Origin: JAZIHH01 sp036678685
GTDB lineage: Bacteria > Bacillota > UBA4882 > UBA10575
Reading direction: 5' to 3'
Assembly: GCA_036678685.1 (NCBI GenBank)
Contig: JAZIHH010000020.1
Span: forward strand, 1-64,000
DNA: 64,000 bases
The translations under genes were made by a program, and so were the position numbers. Under the pieces are notes generated by a model. The model was not told where the DNA came from and made no database searches. It saw only the letters and a list, made by a program, of their open reading frames with translations. Of the stretch, positions 17,546 through 26,421 are shown one piece after another. Numbering within the stretch: the first letter of the stretch is position 1; each line of letters begins with the position of its first letter.

Positions 17546-18719
17546 CACGATTGGGATGCCAAGTTTATTGTTTAGTTTGGTAATCGGGGCTTTTGCCGGC
17601 TTTTTGCATAGCGAGCAAAGGCATGTTTCTTCTGCAGCCATTGGCTTTCCCTTTAATTTTACTTATATTTTTTACCTGCTATTTTTATCGAATTTTTTTG
17701 GCATAAAGGGATTGATGGTTGCCGCGGTAATTGCGGTCATCTCCCAATTTTTAATTCAGTTGCCGGAAGTAAAAAGGGCCGGTTATCGCTATGAATTGAT
17801 CTTGGATTTAAAAGATTGTTATATAAAAAAACTTATACACATGAGCTTACCGGTCTTTGTCAGTGTTGCCGTCAACGATTTGAATACCATAGTCGATCGG
17901 ACTTTGGCTTCGTCTTTAGTTTCCGGTAGTATTTCGGCATTAAACTATGCGGACAAATTAAATTCATTGGTACTGACGGTGTTTATATCGGCGATAACCA
18001 CGGTTATATTCCCGCTATTATCCAAAGAAACAAGTAGAGATAATATCCCAGGTATGAAGGAGATAATGGGTAACGGCGTTAATCTTATCCTGCTGATTAC
18101 CATACCGGCTACTGTAGGATTAGTAGTATTGGCCAAGCCAATAGTAAAAGTGGCCTTTGAAAGAGGAGAATTTGACGAGATAGCGACTTTAATGACAGTA
18201 AAAGCATTAATGTTTTATTCCTTAGGCCTTATAAGTATGTCCCTACGAACATTATTGGATAGAGTATATTTTTCCTTACAAGACACAAAAACCCCTATGA
18301 TTATTGGAATTATTTCCGTGGCATTGAATATTATTTTTAATCTTATATTAGTCCAATTTATGGGCCATGCTGGACTGGCATTAGCCACTAGTATCGCGAT
18401 TACTCTTACCACCCTTTTAATGTTTTATAGACTAAAAATGAAGATTGGTTCACTAGGCACGCTCTCTTATCTTAAATGTGGATTAAAAGCAGGGCTTGCC
18501 TCCGTTATAATGGGAGCGGTAGTATTTTCAGTATATTATGGGTTGGACAAGACCTTGGGTTTGTCTAAATTATACGATCTGGTATCTTTATTGGCAGCCG
18601 TGGGAACAGGAGTAATTGTTTATATAGTTTTATGTTATGTATTCGACATTAGGGAAGTTAAATTGATTGTTCGTAAAGTTGGAGACAGGATAAGAAGCCT
18701 TGCATGGAGAAGTAGATAA
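17546..18719 (+). pseudogene. murJ: murJ/mviN-like lipid flippase, 3' part (split by IS)
   Basis: This is the remaining 391 codons of the flippase split at 16146, starting with TTIGMPSLLFSLVIGAFAGF. About nine hydrophobic segments follow, with the conserved SLVSGSISALNYADKLNSL stretch and KPIVKVAFERGEFD. A fused reading frame runs in from IS DNA (from the TTG/GTG region near 17445), so an N-terminally altered fragment could be made, but it lacks the first transmembrane helices and should not work. Confidence 0.86.
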
Positions 18720-18807
18720 ATTAAGTCTTCGCGAGTTGACGTAATAAAATTGGTGGTTTAAGAAAAAATAATAAATAAATTTATGTGTAACGACAGGAGG
18801 AGAAAAG

Positions 18808-19239
18808 ATGCCGGCCAAAACAGAAAAAATAACCGCGGAATTGCTGGAAAATTACAAGATTGAAGTTAAAACCCGGAGCCATGTAATGTATATCGATCAG
18901 CCGGCCGCCGCCGGCGGTGGTGACGAAGGACCGACACCCTTGGAATACCTGCTGAGTTCCTTGGCGGGGTGTATTATTACCATCGCCAAAATCGTCGCCC
19001 GGCAGAAACGGATTGACCTGCGGGGGTTGCGCGTGAGCGTGGAAGGGGACATCGACACCGACGTGCTGCTGGGTAAAAAGCAAGGACGTTCGGGGTTTGA
19101 GGAAATCAGGGTGAAAGTGGACCTGGATGCGGATATGAGCACACAGGAGAAAGAAGAGTTTATCGCAGAAGTGGACCGCCGTTGTCCTGTTTCCGACAAT
19201 CTGGCGCACGAGACGAAATTGCAGTTTATCGTCGGGTAG
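18808..19239 (+). CDS. OsmC-family peroxidase-like protein
   Basis: OsmC/Ohr proteins reduce organic hydroperoxides with a Cys pair. Here Cys55 lies in LLSSLAGCIITIAK and Cys125 in DRRCPVSDNL, the expected peroxidatic and resolving positions. The length of 143 residues is typical of the YhfA-like branch. GGAGGAG lies just before the ATG. A TTGACG near 18736 could be a -35 box, but the matching -10 is weak. The gene marks the return to chromosomal base composition after the polysaccharide cluster. Confidence 0.82.
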   Translation: MPAKTEKITAELLENYKIEVKTRSHVMYIDQPAAAGGGDEGPTPLEYLLSSLAGCIITIAKIVARQKRIDLRGLRVSVEGDIDTDVLLGKKQGRSGFEEIRVKVDLDADMSTQEKEEFIAEVDRRCPVSDNLAHETKLQFIVG

Positions 19240-19366
19240 GACTGTGCAACTCCCGGCCGGATGCTCTCACGCACAAATTATACCCCGAAGTTTTGTTGAC
19301 GGGAGGATTTTTGGCCATACTGAAGAATATAAGTGAGGAAGGGGGACTAAAAAGGAGGGGTTTTTT

Positions 19367-19789
19367 ATGAGCAGGGAAGAATATCGGAGCGGAGGAATTC
19401 TTTTTCTTTTCAACGCCTTTGCCGTGGTGGCCTTGTTTTTTTTATTGGAGCCCTTTTTCTCCAGCGGAACCGGAAGTGTTACAATCAATGAAACCAGGAT
19501 TTACTACAATGCCCAATGGCTTACTCTTTATTTTATCGCTTTGGCGATAACTCTCGTTCTTACCTTGGTTTTTGGGTCAAGAAGACGAATTTTGTTGAAT
19601 GTGGCCGGTATTTTCCTCGGCTCCCTGGCCTTGCTCAGCTTTTACCGGCTACCTCAGTTGGTGAGCTTGTTCGGCAGCGGCCGTCAGGGATGGAAGATAA
19701 TTCAACATAACCTCCACTATCTGGCGGTGATTGTAGGAACTTTGCTGTACTGGGCTCTTTTACGCCTTTTTGACCGGGTTTTCCGGTAG
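19367..19789 (+). CDS. small four-helix membrane protein of unknown function
   Basis: The 140 residues contain about four hydrophobic segments (roughly residues 10-30, 46-65, 68-90 and 112-132) with charged connectors SRRR and FDRVFR, and nothing that I recognise as a family motif. AAAGGAGG is placed well before the ATG, and a strong terminator follows at 19838, so it is a genuine single-gene or last-gene unit. Function cannot be predicted. Confidence 0.65.
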   Translation: MSREEYRSGGILFLFNAFAVVALFFLLEPFFSSGTGSVTINETRIYYNAQWLTLYFIALAITLVLTLVFGSRRRILLNVAGIFLGSLALLSFYRLPQLVSLFGSGRQGWKIIQHNLHYLAVIVGTLLYWALLRLFDRVFR

Positions 19790-19837
19790 AGCGGCAGTTT
19801 TAAAAATAAAATAAGGGGTATGGCTTGACGCCGCTTC

Positions 19838-19879
19838 GACCGGGGGTGACGGTTGGGCACTCCCCGGTCAATTTTTTTT
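19838..19879 (+). terminator. rho-independent terminator
   Basis: The stem GACCGGGG/CCCCGGTC (19838-19845 with 19862-19869) is followed by AA and eight T. It ends the membrane-protein transcript. The following 276 bases to the next gene hold only one small hairpin, GGGGAAG-GTTT-CTTCCCC at 19927-19944, and nothing else I can identify. Confidence 0.85.
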
Positions 19880-20155
19880 AGGGCGGGTAAAAAAGATGGC
19901 GGCCGGAAAGGGTTCCGGTGGAGTCCGGGGAAGGTTTCTTCCCCCTTTTGTGCCGGGGAAGAGGACAAGAAAAAGAGCAGGTTTTTCCTTTTTTTTGTCG
20001 AATTAATAACGACGCAAGGAATACAAGAGCTGGGAAAAGATATTTTTTAAAAATTCCTGATCCGGGGAGGAAAATAAAACAAACGGCAAGAATTTTTCTC
20101 TCAATGAGTTTTCCTCCTGGAAATTTTATCTGCCAAGAGGGAATGAGGTGGAGAG

Positions 20156-21130
20156 TTGCAACATGTACTGGTCACCGGCGGCGCTGGATTTATCGGCAGT
20201 CACCTGGTGGACAAGCTGTTGGCCATTGGATGCCGCGTGACGGTGGTGGATAATTTTGACCCTTTTTATGATCCGGCGATCAAGGAAGAAAATATAAAAA
20301 ATCATTTTGATTATAATAGTTACCGGCTGATCCGGGCCGATATCCGGGATCTCGAAACTCTCCGCCGGAAATTGCGCGCAGATTATGATCTCATTATACA
20401 TTTGGCGGCCAGGGCGGGAGTTCGCCCCAGTATTGAGGCGCCTTTACTTTATCAGGAAGTAAATATCCGTGGCACGCAAAACCTGTTGGAACTGGCCCGG
20501 GAACGGGGGGTAAAACAGTTTATTTTTGCCTCTTCCTCCAGTGTTTACGGAGTCAACCCCCGGGTCCCGTGGCGGGAGGATGACCGGGTCTTGCAGCCGG
20601 TCAGCCCCTATGCCGCCACGAAGGTCAGCGGAGAACTTTTGGGCCATGTTTACCGGCATTTATGCGGGATCAACTTTATTGCCCTCCGTTTTTTCACCGT
20701 GTACGGCCCCAGGCAGCGGCCGGATCTGGCTATTCATAAATTCGCCCGTCTGATGTTGGCCGGAAAACCATTACCCGTATACGGCGACGGCAGTAGCAGC
20801 CGGGATTATACTTATATTGACGACATTATCACGGGTATTTTGGCTGCCGCCCGTTACCGGGGGAGTTCTTACGAAATCATCAACCTGGGAAATAATCGTA
20901 CGGTCACTTTGCGGGAGTTGATTTACTGTCTGGAAGAAGCACTCGGAGTCAAAGCCCGCTTACGGTATCTTCCTGAACAGCCCGGCGACGTCCCTCAGAC
21001 CTGGGCGGATCTGAACAAGGCGGCCGCTTTGTTGAATTACCGGCCGCAAACCACTTTGCCGGAAGGTCTGGCGGCCTTTGCCGACTGGCTGGAGAAACAC
21101 CCGCCGGCCAAGAAGATACAGGTGGGATAA
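20156..21130 (+). CDS. NAD-dependent nucleotide-sugar epimerase (GalE/UDP-glucuronate epimerase-like SDR)
   Basis: This extended SDR opens with LVTGGAGFIGSHLVDKL and has the catalytic Ser in ASSSSVYG, Tyr/Lys in PYAATKVSGE and RFFTVYGPRQRPD. It lies directly before UDP-glucose dehydrogenase, so UDP-glucuronate 4-epimerisation to UDP-galacturonate is a likely activity, with UDP-glucose 4-epimerisation as the alternative. The TTG start at 20156 follows GAGGTGGAG. The gene heads a second sugar-nucleotide operon that, unlike the first cluster, shows no lesions. Confidence 0.85.
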   Translation: MQHVLVTGGAGFIGSHLVDKLLAIGCRVTVVDNFDPFYDPAIKEENIKNHFDYNSYRLIRADIRDLETLRRKLRADYDLIIHLAARAGVRPSIEAPLLYQEVNIRGTQNLLELARERGVKQFIFASSSSVYGVNPRVPWREDDRVLQPVSPYAATKVSGELLGHVYRHLCGINFIALRFFTVYGPRQRPDLAIHKFARLMLAGKPLPVYGDGSSSRDYTYIDDIITGILAAARYRGSSYEIINLGNNRTVTLRELIYCLEEALGVKARLRYLPEQPGDVPQTWADLNKAAALLNYRPQTTLPEGLAAFADWLEKHPPAKKIQVG

Positions 21131-21170
21131 TAGTAAACGAAGAGATATTAAATGCAGGAGGGAACAGCAG

Positions 21171-22490
21171 TTGAAGATTGCAGTTGTCGGCACCGGGTAT
21201 GTTGGACTCGTAACAGCAGCTTGTTTGGCTGATTTCGGGCATTTTGTCACTGCTGTGGACAAGGACGAAACAAAGATCAAAGCGTTGCAACAGGGAGAAA
21301 TTCCCCTGTACGAATTGGGTCTGGAGGAAATCGTCCACCGCAATCTCCGCGCGGGAAGGTTATTCTTTACCCAAAATCTGGGCGAAGGAATCAAAGAGGC
21401 GCTGGTGGTTTTTATCGGCGTGGGTACGCCGCCGCGGCCAGACGGTGCCGCCGATCTTAGTCAGGTGGAGGTGGTGGCGCGAGAAATTGCCGCCCATTTG
21501 CAGGATTACAAAGTGATTGTCAATAAATCCACCGTGCCGGTGGGAACCGTCCGGTGGGTGAAAGAGATTATCGCCCGTAACCTGCGGGCACCGGTGGAGT
21601 TTGATGTGGTCAGCAACCCGGAGTTTCTCCGTGAAGGGAGCGCCGTTCAAGATTTTATGCACCCGGACCGCGTCGTGATTGGCACGGATTCGCCGCGGGC
21701 GGAGAAAATCATGAAAGAAGTTTACCGGACCCATTATTTGATTGAAACTCCGTTTGTCCTGACCAACCCGGAAACCGCGGAGTTGATTAAATACGCGACT
21801 AATGCTTTTTTAGCTACGAAAATCACATTCATCAATGAAATGGCCGATCTCTGCGAAGCTGTGGGTGCTGATGTGCAGGTGGTAGCCAAAGCCATGGGGC
21901 TGGACGGACGGATTGGACCCAAGTTTTTGCGGGCCGGCCCGGGTTATGGAGGTTCGTGTTTGCCCAAGGATACCAGGGCTTTGGTTCAGATTGCCCGTTC
22001 CCATGGGGAGAGAGTATCCATTGTCGAAACAGTAGTGGCGGCCAATGAGAACCGGAAAGACCGGATGGTGGAGAAAATCCGGCAGGCCGCAGGCTCCCTT
22101 GCCGGGAAAACCTTGGCCGTTTTAGGTCTATCTTTTAAACCGAACACGGACGATGTCAGGGAATCCCCTTCCTTGGCCATTATCCGTAAATTACTGGACG
22201 CCGGAGTTAAACGGATCCAGGTCCACGATCCGGCGGCCATGACGGAGACCCGGAAAATCTTCGGCGAACTCCTTTGTTATTGTAATAATCCATACGAGGC
22301 CGCCAAAGGCGCCGAGGCCCTGATTTTGGCGACCGAGTGGAATGCCTACCGGCGGCTGGATTTAAAAAAGTTGTGTTCACTCATGAAAACTCCGCTCTTG
22401 ATTGACCTGCGCAATGTTTATACCCCCGAAGAGGTGGAAAATGCCGGTTTGCGCTATGAAAGTATAGGCCGAAGGAAAGGAACTGCCTGA
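21171..22490 (+). CDS. ugd: UDP-glucose 6-dehydrogenase
   Basis: The enzyme makes UDP-glucuronate from UDP-glucose with two NAD. Visible are VVGTGYVGLVTAACLAD, GVGTPPRPDG, NKSTVPVGT, NPEFLREG, the catalytic Cys in GPGYGGSCLPKDTRAL and FKPNTDDVRESPS. The length of about 440 residues is normal. The start is the TTG at 21171, 7 bases after GCAGGAGGGAA; the upstream open frame overlaps the epimerase and has no site. The product would feed the upstream epimerase and uronate-containing glycans. Confidence 0.93.
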   Translation: MKIAVVGTGYVGLVTAACLADFGHFVTAVDKDETKIKALQQGEIPLYELGLEEIVHRNLRAGRLFFTQNLGEGIKEALVVFIGVGTPPRPDGAADLSQVEVVAREIAAHLQDYKVIVNKSTVPVGTVRWVKEIIARNLRAPVEFDVVSNPEFLREGSAVQDFMHPDRVVIGTDSPRAEKIMKEVYRTHYLIETPFVLTNPETAELIKYATNAFLATKITFINEMADLCEAVGADVQVVAKAMGLDGRIGPKFLRAGPGYGGSCLPKDTRALVQIARSHGERVSIVETVVAANENRKDRMVEKIRQAAGSLAGKTLAVLGLSFKPNTDDVRESPSLAIIRKLLDAGVKRIQVHDPAAMTETRKIFGELLCYCNNPYEAAKGAEALILATEWNAYRRLDLKKLCSLMKTPLLIDLRNVYTPEEVENAGLRYESIGRRKGTA

Positions 22491-22506
22491 AGATGGAGGT
22501 GTAAAG

Positions 22507-22731
22507 GTGTTGAATTGGAGAGATTACATTTGTACAGAAAGCATATCGGCCTTAAGGAATAGAGGAAAAGGGGTGAATTTGTCCACCAATTTCATTTTGC
22601 AGCTTTTGGCGGCCGGATGGACTACCGACCAGATTCTCCAGAATTACCCGCAGTTGCGTCCGGAACACCTGAGGGCGGTTTTTGCCTTTGCCGCCGAATT
22701 CCTAAAGGATGATTATTATTTGAAGTTCTGA
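22507..22731 (+). CDS. DUF433-domain protein (orphan antitoxin-like)
   Basis: The 74 residues match the DUF433 pattern: a basic/hydrophobic start, ILQLLAAGWTTDQILQNYP as a helix-turn-helix-like core, and LRPEHLRAVFAFAAEFL. Such proteins are often antitoxins next to a PIN/DUF5615 toxin, but no toxin gene is adjacent here; the neighbours are sugar-nucleotide genes. GGAGG at 22495-22499 fits the GTG at 22507. It might regulate the operon or be a leftover. Confidence 0.65.
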   Translation: MLNWRDYICTESISALRNRGKGVNLSTNFILQLLAAGWTTDQILQNYPQLRPEHLRAVFAFAAEFLKDDYYLKF

Positions 22732-22811
22732 ACGGAACTGCCGAGCGGCGGCGTTCCGCGGAAGATGTCATAAATTTGCCCTCCGGCATAGACTTTACGG
22801 GGGGTGTTTTT

Positions 22812-23267
22812 ATGATTAACGGTGTAATTGTCAAACCGTTACGTACGATTCCCGATGAACGGGGACGCTTGATGGAGATTCTCCGTTGCGACGATGAGTT
22901 GTTCCGCGGGTTCGGCCAGATTTATCTGACCAGTGTTTACCCGGGAGTGGTCAAAGCCTGGCATTGTCACCGTGAGCAATATGATAATTTTGTGGTGGTT
23001 AGGGGAATGGTCAAGTTGGCTCTCTATGACGACCGGGCAGGTTCCGCCACCCGGGGTGAGGTCAATGAGTTTTTTACCGGTGATCACAACCGGCTGCTGA
23101 TCCAGATCCCTCCCGGGGTCTACCACGGGTTTAAGTGTATCGGCGAAGAGGAGGCGTTGGTGCTGAACTGCCCGGACAAACCCTATAACTACCAGGACCC
23201 CGATGAACTGCGCCTCCCGCCCCATAACAGCCGGATTCCCTACGACTGGGCCCGGAAAGACGGTTGA
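22812..23267 (+). CDS. RmlC-like dTDP-sugar epimerase (cupin)
   Basis: A small cupin resembling dTDP-4-dehydrorhamnose 3,5-epimerases of the short, divergent type: VYPGVVKAWHCHREQYDNF with a conserved His cluster, VVRGMVKLALYDDR, LLIQIPPGVYHGFKCI and the C-terminal LNCPDKPYNYQDPDE. It probably works with the dTDP-glucose 4,6-dehydratase immediately downstream. The ATG at 22812 follows GGGGGTG; an open frame extends further upstream without a site. RmlA and RmlD are not in the window. Confidence 0.8.
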   Translation: MINGVIVKPLRTIPDERGRLMEILRCDDELFRGFGQIYLTSVYPGVVKAWHCHREQYDNFVVVRGMVKLALYDDRAGSATRGEVNEFFTGDHNRLLIQIPPGVYHGFKCIGEEEALVLNCPDKPYNYQDPDELRLPPHNSRIPYDWARKDG

Positions 23268-23279
23268 GGGGGGGTAAAG

Positions 23280-24308
23280 GTGCGTCTTCTCGTGACCGGC
23301 GGGGCCGGGTTTATCGGGAGTAATTTTATCCGTTGGTACCTGGCCGAACACCCGCATGACCAAGTGATTAATGTGGATCTTTTAACTTATGCCGGCAATC
23401 TGGAGAATTTACGGGACGTTGAAAAAAACCCGGCTTACTCTTTTGTCCGGGCGGATATCAACGACCGGCGGGCGATGCGCGAAGTTTTTGGCCGCGGGGT
23501 CGATGCGGTGATTAATTTTGCCGCCGAGTCCCATGTGGACCGGAGCATTGAGTCCCCGCAGGCGTTTATTACCACCAACGTCCACGGAACTTTAACCCTC
23601 CTCTCGCTGGCGCTGGAGTATGGGGTAAAGAGGTTTCTTCAGGTTTCCACCGACGAGGTCTACGGTTCTCTTGAGCCGGAAGAGAACCCTTTTACGGAAG
23701 AGAGTCCCCTGGTACCCAGCAGCCCTTATGCGGCCAGTAAGGCGGGGGCGGATCTTCTGGCCGGGGCTTTTTACCGCACCTACGGGTTGCCGGTGGTAAT
23801 TACCAGGTGTACGAATAATTACGGTCCGTACCAGTTTCCGGAAAAATTGATCCCCTTGATGATTATCAATGCTTTGGAGGACCGGCCTTTACCGGTGTAT
23901 GGGGATGGAAGACAGGTAAGGGACTGGATCTTTGTTACCGATCATTGCCGGGCGTTGGCGGCGGTGCTCCGGCGGGGGCGGCCGGGGGAGATCTATAATA
24001 TCGGCGGGGACTGCGAGCGGACTAATCTTACAGTAGTTAGGGAGATCCTGAAGATTCTCGGCAAACCGGAGACCCTCATCCGGTTCGTGGAAGACCGGCC
24101 GGGCCATGACCGGCGTTACGCGCTGCAAAATACCAAAATCAAGAACCTGGGCTGGAGGCCGCAGGTGGCTTTTGCCGCCGGGTTGGCCCATACAGTCCGC
24201 TGGTACCGGGAGAACCGGGAATGGTGGCAACGGGTGACCTCCGGGGCCTACCGGGAATACTACCGGCGGATGTACGGCCGGCGGCTGGAGGGAAAAACAG
24301 GAGATTAG
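23280..24308 (+). CDS. rmlB: dTDP-glucose 4,6-dehydratase
   Basis: RmlB converts dTDP-glucose to the 4-keto-6-deoxy sugar, the branch point to rhamnose and related sugars. Motifs are LVTGGAGFIGSNFIRW, FAAESHVDRSIESP, QVSTDEVYGSL with the Asp-Glu catalytic pair, SPYAASKAGAD (YxxxK), CTNNYGPYQFPEKLIPL and VYGDGRQVRDWIFVTDHC. The length of 342 residues is typical. The GTG start at 23280 follows GGGGGGTAAAGG. Confidence 0.93.
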   Translation: MRLLVTGGAGFIGSNFIRWYLAEHPHDQVINVDLLTYAGNLENLRDVEKNPAYSFVRADINDRRAMREVFGRGVDAVINFAAESHVDRSIESPQAFITTNVHGTLTLLSLALEYGVKRFLQVSTDEVYGSLEPEENPFTEESPLVPSSPYAASKAGADLLAGAFYRTYGLPVVITRCTNNYGPYQFPEKLIPLMIINALEDRPLPVYGDGRQVRDWIFVTDHCRALAAVLRRGRPGEIYNIGGDCERTNLTVVREILKILGKPETLIRFVEDRPGHDRRYALQNTKIKNLGWRPQVAFAAGLAHTVRWYRENREWWQRVTSGAYREYYRRMYGRRLEGKTGD

Positions 24309-24328
24309 AGGGAGAAGGAGACAGGCCG

Positions 24329-25486
24329 GTGAAGAAAAAGGTCTTTGTGGTTTTCGGAACCCGTCCGGAAGCGATTAAAATGGCCCCGGTAATTAAGGAA
24401 CTGCAAAAACAGGAAGAATATTTTTCCCTGCGGGTCCTGGTTACCGCCCAGCACCGGGAGATGCTGGATCAAGTCTTAAACCTTTTTCGCATCAAGGTCG
24501 ATTACGACCTCGACGTGATGGAGGCCGGGCAGTCCTTGTCCGGTTTGGCCAGCCGGGTCCTTTCCCGCCTGACTCCGGTTTTCCAAAGGGAACGGCCGGA
24601 TTTGGTGCTGGTGCAGGGCGACACCTCCACTACTTTTCTGGCTTCCCTGGCGGCTTTTTATTGCCGGATCCCCGTCGGCCATGTGGAAGCCGGTCTCCGG
24701 ACCTACCAACGGTATTCTCCCTTCCCCGAGGAGATGAACAGGCGCCTCACCGCGGCGCTGGCGGACTACCATTTTGCCCCGACCCCGGCGGCCGGGGAGA
24801 ATTTGCGCGCCGAAAGGATCCCCCCCGCTTCAATTCTGGTAACCGGGAATACCGGGATTGATGCCCTGCTTTCTGTGGTTTCCCGGCCGGATTTAGAATT
24901 GCCCGCCGCGTTGAACTCTATTCCCCCCGGGAAAAAGGCGCTTCTGGTCACCACCCACCGGCGGGAGAATCTGGGCCGGCCCCTGCGGCAGGTCTACGAA
25001 GCCTTAAAGCAACTGCTGGCCGAATTCCCCGATCTCTGGCTGGTTTTTTCCGTGCACCGCAATCCGCAGGTGCGGGCGGCCGTTGCCGAGGCGCTGGGCG
25101 GTTTGCCCCGGGTGCTTCTGCTCGATCCCCTGGATTACGCCCCCTTTGTGGCGGTGATGCGCCGGGCGTACCTGATCCTCACCGATTCCGGCGGCATCCA
25201 GGAGGAAGCGCCGGTTTTGGGCAAACCGGTCCTGGTTTTACGGGAGACTACGGAACGGCCGGAAGCGGTTGCCGCCGGCACCGCCCGGCTGGTGGGCACG
25301 GACGAGGAGAAAATATGCGCGGAAGTCCGGCGCCTGCTTTTGGATGAAGAGGCCTACCGGAAAATGGGGGAAGCGGTAAACCCGTTTGGAGACGGCCGGG
25401 CGGCGGAAAGAATCGTCGGGTTCTTACTTTGGCGTTATGGTTACCGCCCGGAAAAACCCGCGCCCTTCGGAGCGCAGGAGCAGTGA
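24329..25486 (+). CDS. wecB: UDP-N-acetylglucosamine 2-epimerase (non-hydrolysing)
   Basis: WecB/MnaA interconverts UDP-GlcNAc and UDP-ManNAc, used for teichoic acid linkage units and capsules. Evidence: VFGTRPEAIKMAPVI, TAQHREMLDQVL, VQGDTSTTFLASLAAF, GHVEAGLRTY, PFPEEMNRRL, TTHRRENLG and LTDSGGIQEEAP, all at expected spacing in about 385 residues. The GTG at 24329 follows GGAGAAGGAG. A short terminator closes the operon right after it. Confidence 0.94.
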   Translation: MKKKVFVVFGTRPEAIKMAPVIKELQKQEEYFSLRVLVTAQHREMLDQVLNLFRIKVDYDLDVMEAGQSLSGLASRVLSRLTPVFQRERPDLVLVQGDTSTTFLASLAAFYCRIPVGHVEAGLRTYQRYSPFPEEMNRRLTAALADYHFAPTPAAGENLRAERIPPASILVTGNTGIDALLSVVSRPDLELPAALNSIPPGKKALLVTTHRRENLGRPLRQVYEALKQLLAEFPDLWLVFSVHRNPQVRAAVAEALGGLPRVLLLDPLDYAPFVAVMRRAYLILTDSGGIQEEAPVLGKPVLVLRETTERPEAVAAGTARLVGTDEEKICAEVRRLLLDEEAYRKMGEAVNPFGDGRAAERIVGFLLWRYGYRPEKPAPFGAQEQ

Positions 25487-25491
25487 ACGAC

Positions 25492-25514
25492 AACCGGCAG
25501 GAGCCGGTTTTTTT
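25492..25514 (+). terminator. rho-independent terminator after wecB
   Basis: The stem AACCGGC/GCCGGTT has a four-base loop and runs straight into a T tract (25508-25514). Confidence 0.85.
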
Positions 25515-25550
25515 GTGCCCGTTTTTGCCGCCGTCCTTGAAAAGCTGTAG

Positions 25551-25579
25551 GTATATCCCGGCCTTTTTATGGCTATAAT
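25551..25579 (+). promoter_or_regulatory. sigma-F/sigma-G-like promoter of sigG-spoIIR
   Basis: GTATA (25551-25555), a 15-base spacer and GGCTATAAT (25571-25579) resemble the forespore sigma-F consensus (GyATA, then GG-n-n-A-n-A-n-T). It lies about 40 bases before sigG, and both sigG and spoIIR are sigma-F targets in Bacillus subtilis. The TATAAT inside it could alternatively serve sigma-A, but no TTGACA-like -35 is placed for it. Confidence 0.5.
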
Positions 25580-25620
25580 CCTAATGAATACGGCTTGGCC
25601 ATTGACGGGGGTTGGTACAG

Positions 25621-26418
25621 GTGGTCATTAATAAAGTGGAAATTTGCGGCGTTAATACGGCAAAACTTCCGGTTCTCACCAACACCCGGATGAGAGAATT
25701 ACTGCAGAAAATGAGAAACGGAGAAAAAAGCGCCCGGGAGGATTTGATCCGGGGTAATCTGCGCCTGGTGCTCAGTGTGATTCAGCGCTTTAACAACCGC
25801 GGGGAGTATGTGGACGACCTTTTCCAGGTGGGGTGTATCGGCTTGATGAAAGCCATTGACAATTTCGATCTTTCCCAGAATGTAAAATTCTCCACCTACG
25901 CGGTACCCATGATTATCGGCGAGATCCGCCGTTATCTCCGGGACAATAATCCCCTGCGGGTCAGCAGGTCACTGCGGGATATCGCCTACAAGGCTTTGCA
26001 GGTCCGGGACGCCCTGACCGGTAAAAACGGGCAGGAGCCGACCATGGGAGAGATTGCCAAGGTCTTAAACGTTCCCCGGAAAGAGATTGTCTTTGCTTTA
26101 GACGCCATCCAGGAACCGATCTCTTTGTTTGAACCCATTTACCATGACGGCGGGGACCCCATATTCGTCATGGACCAGATCAGTGACGACAAAAACAGTG
26201 ACAGTCAATGGGTGGAAGAAATTTCGATCAAAGAAGCCATGGCCAAACTGAATCCCCGGGAAAAACAGATCCTCCGCAAACGGTTCTTTGAAGGCAGGAC
26301 CCAAATGGAGGTGGCGGAGGAGATTGGCATTTCCCAGGCGCAGGTCTCCCGGTTGGAGAAAACCGCTTTAAAACAGATGCGAAGATATGTTTCGGAGAAC
26401 CGGAACAGGGAGGGTTAG
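25621..26418 (+). CDS. sigG: sporulation sigma factor SigG
   Basis: The forespore late sigma factor. The N-terminus NKVEICGVNTAKLPVL is the SigG hallmark. Region 2 contains NLRLVLSVIQRFNNRGEYVD and DLFQVGCIGLMKAID, then FSTYAVPMIIGEIRRYLRDN; region 3 contains VSRSLRDIAYKAL; region 4 contains TQMEVAEEIGISQAQVSRLE. The length matches B. subtilis SigG. I prefer the GTG at 25621, 9 bases after GGGGG; a TTG at 25612 directly abuts that site. It is followed after 3 bases by spoIIR. Confidence 0.97.
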   Translation: MVINKVEICGVNTAKLPVLTNTRMRELLQKMRNGEKSAREDLIRGNLRLVLSVIQRFNNRGEYVDDLFQVGCIGLMKAIDNFDLSQNVKFSTYAVPMIIGEIRRYLRDNNPLRVSRSLRDIAYKALQVRDALTGKNGQEPTMGEIAKVLNVPRKEIVFALDAIQEPISLFEPIYHDGGDPIFVMDQISDDKNSDSQWVEEISIKEAMAKLNPREKQILRKRFFEGRTQMEVAEEIGISQAQVSRLEKTALKQMRRYVSENRNREG

Positions 26419-26421
26419 GTT

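Noticed and set aside
22507..22731. Toxin-antitoxin pair
   Set aside because: The antitoxin-like gene has no adjacent toxin; both neighbours are clear sugar-nucleotide enzymes.
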